From NCBI GenBank assembly GCA_947258715.1, contig CAMYJH010000015.1, positions 33,313-89,865 on the forward strand: DNA of 56,553 bases, written 5' to 3'. Origin of the DNA: an uncultured Gammaproteobacteria bacterium. GTDB lineage: Bacteria; Pseudomonadota; Gammaproteobacteria; HK1. Both the position numbers and the translations under genes were made by a program. Below, one piece after another: positions 54,882-56,553 of this stretch. The notes beneath the pieces are model-generated. The model did no database searches and was not told where the DNA came from. It saw nothing but the letters and a program-made list of their open reading frames with translations. Within the stretch, counting starts at the first letter, position 1. Each line of letters begins with the position of its first letter.

Positions 54882-55265
54882 GTTCTCCTCCTTATTTTAT
54901 TTCGATGAATGAGTGGCGCCGGGGCGCGAGTCATTGACGAGTTCTGCGAGCGAGGCGGTTCCGGCGTTGGACCGGGAAGCACGCCGCGCGTGTTCGCCAA
55001 GACAGAGGATACAGATTGTCCGGGAAATCGGGTCAATTTGACAGCCCCCCAAAGGGCGCTGAAACCTGGGCTCGTTTTTCTGGCGCACCTCCATTGGCGA
55101 TGGCTAAGAGTCCCGAAATCTGGCTTTTTGGAAGGTTTGCCCACGCGAGCCCCTGTCGACGCATCTCGCGTTACCCATAACGCGTCGCTGCTGACAGGCC
55201 ATCCCTTCCACCTCCAGACACGCCTGAACGATTCGAAGCCGCCTCCGGTCCTCCAGGCAGGCAAT
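54882..55265. other. Intergenic region upstream of phnD
   Basis: No intact gene in 384 bases. GGAGGAG at 54887-54893 (read on minus as CTCCTCC complement) is the phnD ribosome site. On the minus strand, codons near 55122-55151 read GSRGQTFQKA, possibly a leftover of the LysR effector domain from the adjacent decayed gene. The phn promoter is expected here. Confidence 0.4.
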
Positions 55266-55765
55266 CTACCCCTTAATCTCCAGCAGGGTCTCGGAAAAGG
55301 GTAATGCCCTGAGAAGCGGGTCGGGATCGGCGCGGGCAAGCACCGCCACGTCGATGCGTGGTTTTCTCAGATCACTTAGCACCCGGTCGGCGTTGCCCAT
55401 ATCCAGGGAAAGGTCCGGCTCCGGGTAACGCCGGCTGAACTCGGCGACGATGAGGATGAGGTGGTGGGAGCCGTCCGAGCCCATCCGGATGCGGCCGGTG
55501 CTGAGTTCGCCCGCTACCGAAAGGATCTCATCGGCTTCCTGATGGAGTGTGTGGAGTTGATAGGTAACGCGGTGCAGGTGGGTGCCGGGCTCGGTGAGGA
55601 AAACCCCCGGCCGACGCGGTCGAACAGACGTATGTCCTAGGTCTCTTCCGGCGCCTTCACCTGACTCGAGAGGGGTGGGCCGGGTCATGTTCAGCGCCCG
55701 CGTGGCGGCGGGGAAGTTGCCTTGGGTCGCCACCGCGTGGAACGCCGACGCTGCGCCGAAATCAT
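55266..55765 (-). pseudogene. LysR-family regulator, frameshifted and truncated
   Basis: Fragments of one LysR protein lie in different frames. ATG 55765 begins MISAQRR, then a lost base moves the frame to HAVATQGNFPAATRALNMTR. The helix-turn-helix remainder is scrambled by small insertions and deletions (expected LSSQVKALEEDLGIRLFDR is readable only by switching frames), and the frame returns at GVFLTEPG. The effector domain (ILSVAGELSTGRIRMGSDGS and on) stops after LPFSETLLEIKG, far short of the normal ~300 residues. Such regulators often sit beside 2-aminoethylphosphonate genes, so it probably once controlled phnW or phnDCEE. Confidence 0.8.
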
Positions 55766-55893
55766 GTGTCGTGGTCTCCGAAGGCCATATAGATAAGTAA
55801 TATATCGTCTATCGAAAATAGAGAATTGACTAATATTTGTCCGGCCATGCATAGTGAAAACGATTGACCTTTTCCAGCGTGGAGTCTGCACAA

Positions 55894-56553
55894 ATGAGCC
55901 AACGTACCCGTGATCCCTGGCTGTTGACGCCGGGTCCGCTGACGACTTCACTCAGCGTGAAGAAGGCCATGCTGCACGACTTCGGCTCCCGTGATCACGA
56001 GTTCATTGCCATCAACGCGCGGGTGCGGGATACGCTGGTGGCCATCGCAGGCGGTGGCGACGACTTCGTTTGCGTGCCCATGCAGGGCAGCGGCACCTTC
56101 GCGGTCGAGGCGGCTATCGGTACGCTTTTGCCACCGGACGGAAAGGCACTGGTGCTGATTAACGGCGCGTACGGCAAGCGCATGGCGCGTATTTGCGATT
56201 ACTACGGTCGCGCCTACGACTTTTTGCAATGGCCCGAAGACACTCCCAACGATGTCGACGCCGTGGAAGAACGGTTGGCGGAGGATCCTTCATTGACCCA
56301 CGTTCTCGGTGTTCACTGCGAAACCACTTCCGGCATCCTCAACCCGGTGGAACGTTTGGGAGAGATCTGCGCACGCCACGGGCGGCACTTTATTGTCGAC
56401 GCCATGAGTGCATTTGGTGCCATCGAGCTGGATGCGCGAAAGACGACTTTCGATGCCGTGGTGGCGTCTTCGAACAAATGCCTCGAGGGGGTTCCGGGGA
56501 TGGGTTTCGTCATTGTCAGGCGGGAATTCCTGGCCGGCTCGGAAGGCAACGCG
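55894..56553 (+). CDS. phnW: 2-aminoethylphosphonate:pyruvate transaminase, 3' truncated by the window
   Basis: The frame opens at ATG 55894 and is still open at the window end (220 codons). It is a PLP aminotransferase converting 2-aminoethylphosphonate and pyruvate to phosphonoacetaldehyde and alanine. PhnW features: LLTPGPLTTSLSVKKAML, DFGSRDHEF, MQGSGTFAVEAAIG, HCETTSGILNP, DAMSAFGAIELD (PLP-ring aspartate) and ASSNKCLEGVPGMGFVI with the PLP lysine. It is divergent from the decayed LysR gene and the phn importer operon. phnX or another phosphonoacetaldehyde enzyme would be expected beyond the window. Confidence 0.93.
   Translation, partial: MSQRTRDPWLLTPGPLTTSLSVKKAMLHDFGSRDHEFIAINARVRDTLVAIAGGGDDFVCVPMQGSGTFAVEAAIGTLLPPDGKALVLINGAYGKRMARICDYYGRAYDFLQWPEDTPNDVDAVEERLAEDPSLTHVLGVHCETTSGILNPVERLGEICARHGRHFIVDAMSAFGAIELDARKTTFDAVVASSNKCLEGVPGMGFVIVRREFLAGSEGNA

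Noticed and set aside
54833..55339. A 168-codon minus-strand frame upstream of phnD
   Set aside because: It runs through the phnD signal peptide on another frame and the LysR remnant; proline/arginine-rich nonsense composition.

Overview
The window looks like GC-rich chromosomal DNA of a gammaproteobacterium. The markers are a RelA-type ppGpp synthetase, a YheS-type ABC-F protein, a tdh-kbl pair, GlpD, NudC with its SQPWPFP signature, and REP sequences of the TGTAGGAGCG(N)nCTTG type. I cannot name a genus. No rRNA, tRNA, phage or complete insertion sequence was seen. The window is rich in small intergenic repeats.

Layout. 1-7300: a truncated membrane protein, an ABM-domain monooxygenase, a small secreted protein, a membrane-anchored TAXI solute-binding protein, a Pcm with a signal peptide, a membrane-embedded spermidine-synthase-like protein and a small conserved protein. 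7728-16432: a complete set for the URC (fungal-type) uracil catabolic route. It has a BMP-family nucleoside/pyrimidine ABC importer (binding protein, double ATPase, two permeases), a URC1-like GTP-cyclohydrolase-II homologue, URC4 (DUF1688) and uracil phosphoribosyltransferase. 16584-21154: an orphan family-5 solute-binding protein overlapping a PAS-GGDEF-EAL protein by 4 nt. 21238-24701 (minus): a cytosine deaminase resembling yeast FCY1, an acyl carrier protein, DUF2207 and LemA. Together the deaminase, importer, phosphoribosyltransferase and URC1/URC4 could take cytosine or uracil down to urea plus a C3 product.

25000-33533: an ATP-grasp remnant, a HIG1-type small membrane protein, tdh-kbl (threonine to glycine), an atypical SDR, a RelA homologue that keeps hydrolase residues, NudC and a LicC/PntC-like nucleotidyltransferase. 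34055-40530: a DedA/TVP38-disulfide-reductase fusion, a cyclopropane-fatty-acid-synthase-like gene with a decayed tandem copy, a geranylgeranyl-reductase-like flavoprotein and an orphan ParA ATPase. 40759-50436: a free-standing archaeal-type ThrRS editing domain with a GST, an ABC-F ATPase, a CPA2 antiporter, a ProC-like protein, an HDAC-family deacetylase, an alpha/beta-hydrolase-OsmC fusion and GlpD. 50544-56553: a HAD phosphatase, the phosphonate importer phnD-phnC-phnE-phnE (minus), a decayed LysR gene and the start of phnW (2-aminoethylphosphonate transaminase), cut by the window edge.

Repeats. Three copies of a ~140-bp MITE-like element with GAACCTATCTCA termini are present. REP/REPIN sequences occur at three places. 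Several intergenic arrays share an exact 7-bp period but use different unit sequences, often arranged as inverted arms. Some of these arrays form the 3' ends of genes. Pseudogenes (second CFA synthase, LysR, ATP-grasp) show ongoing decay. The most novel-looking signals are the period-7 array family, the MITE family, and the uracil/cytosine catabolic neighbourhood with its orphan sensor-like binding protein and c-di-GMP enzyme.
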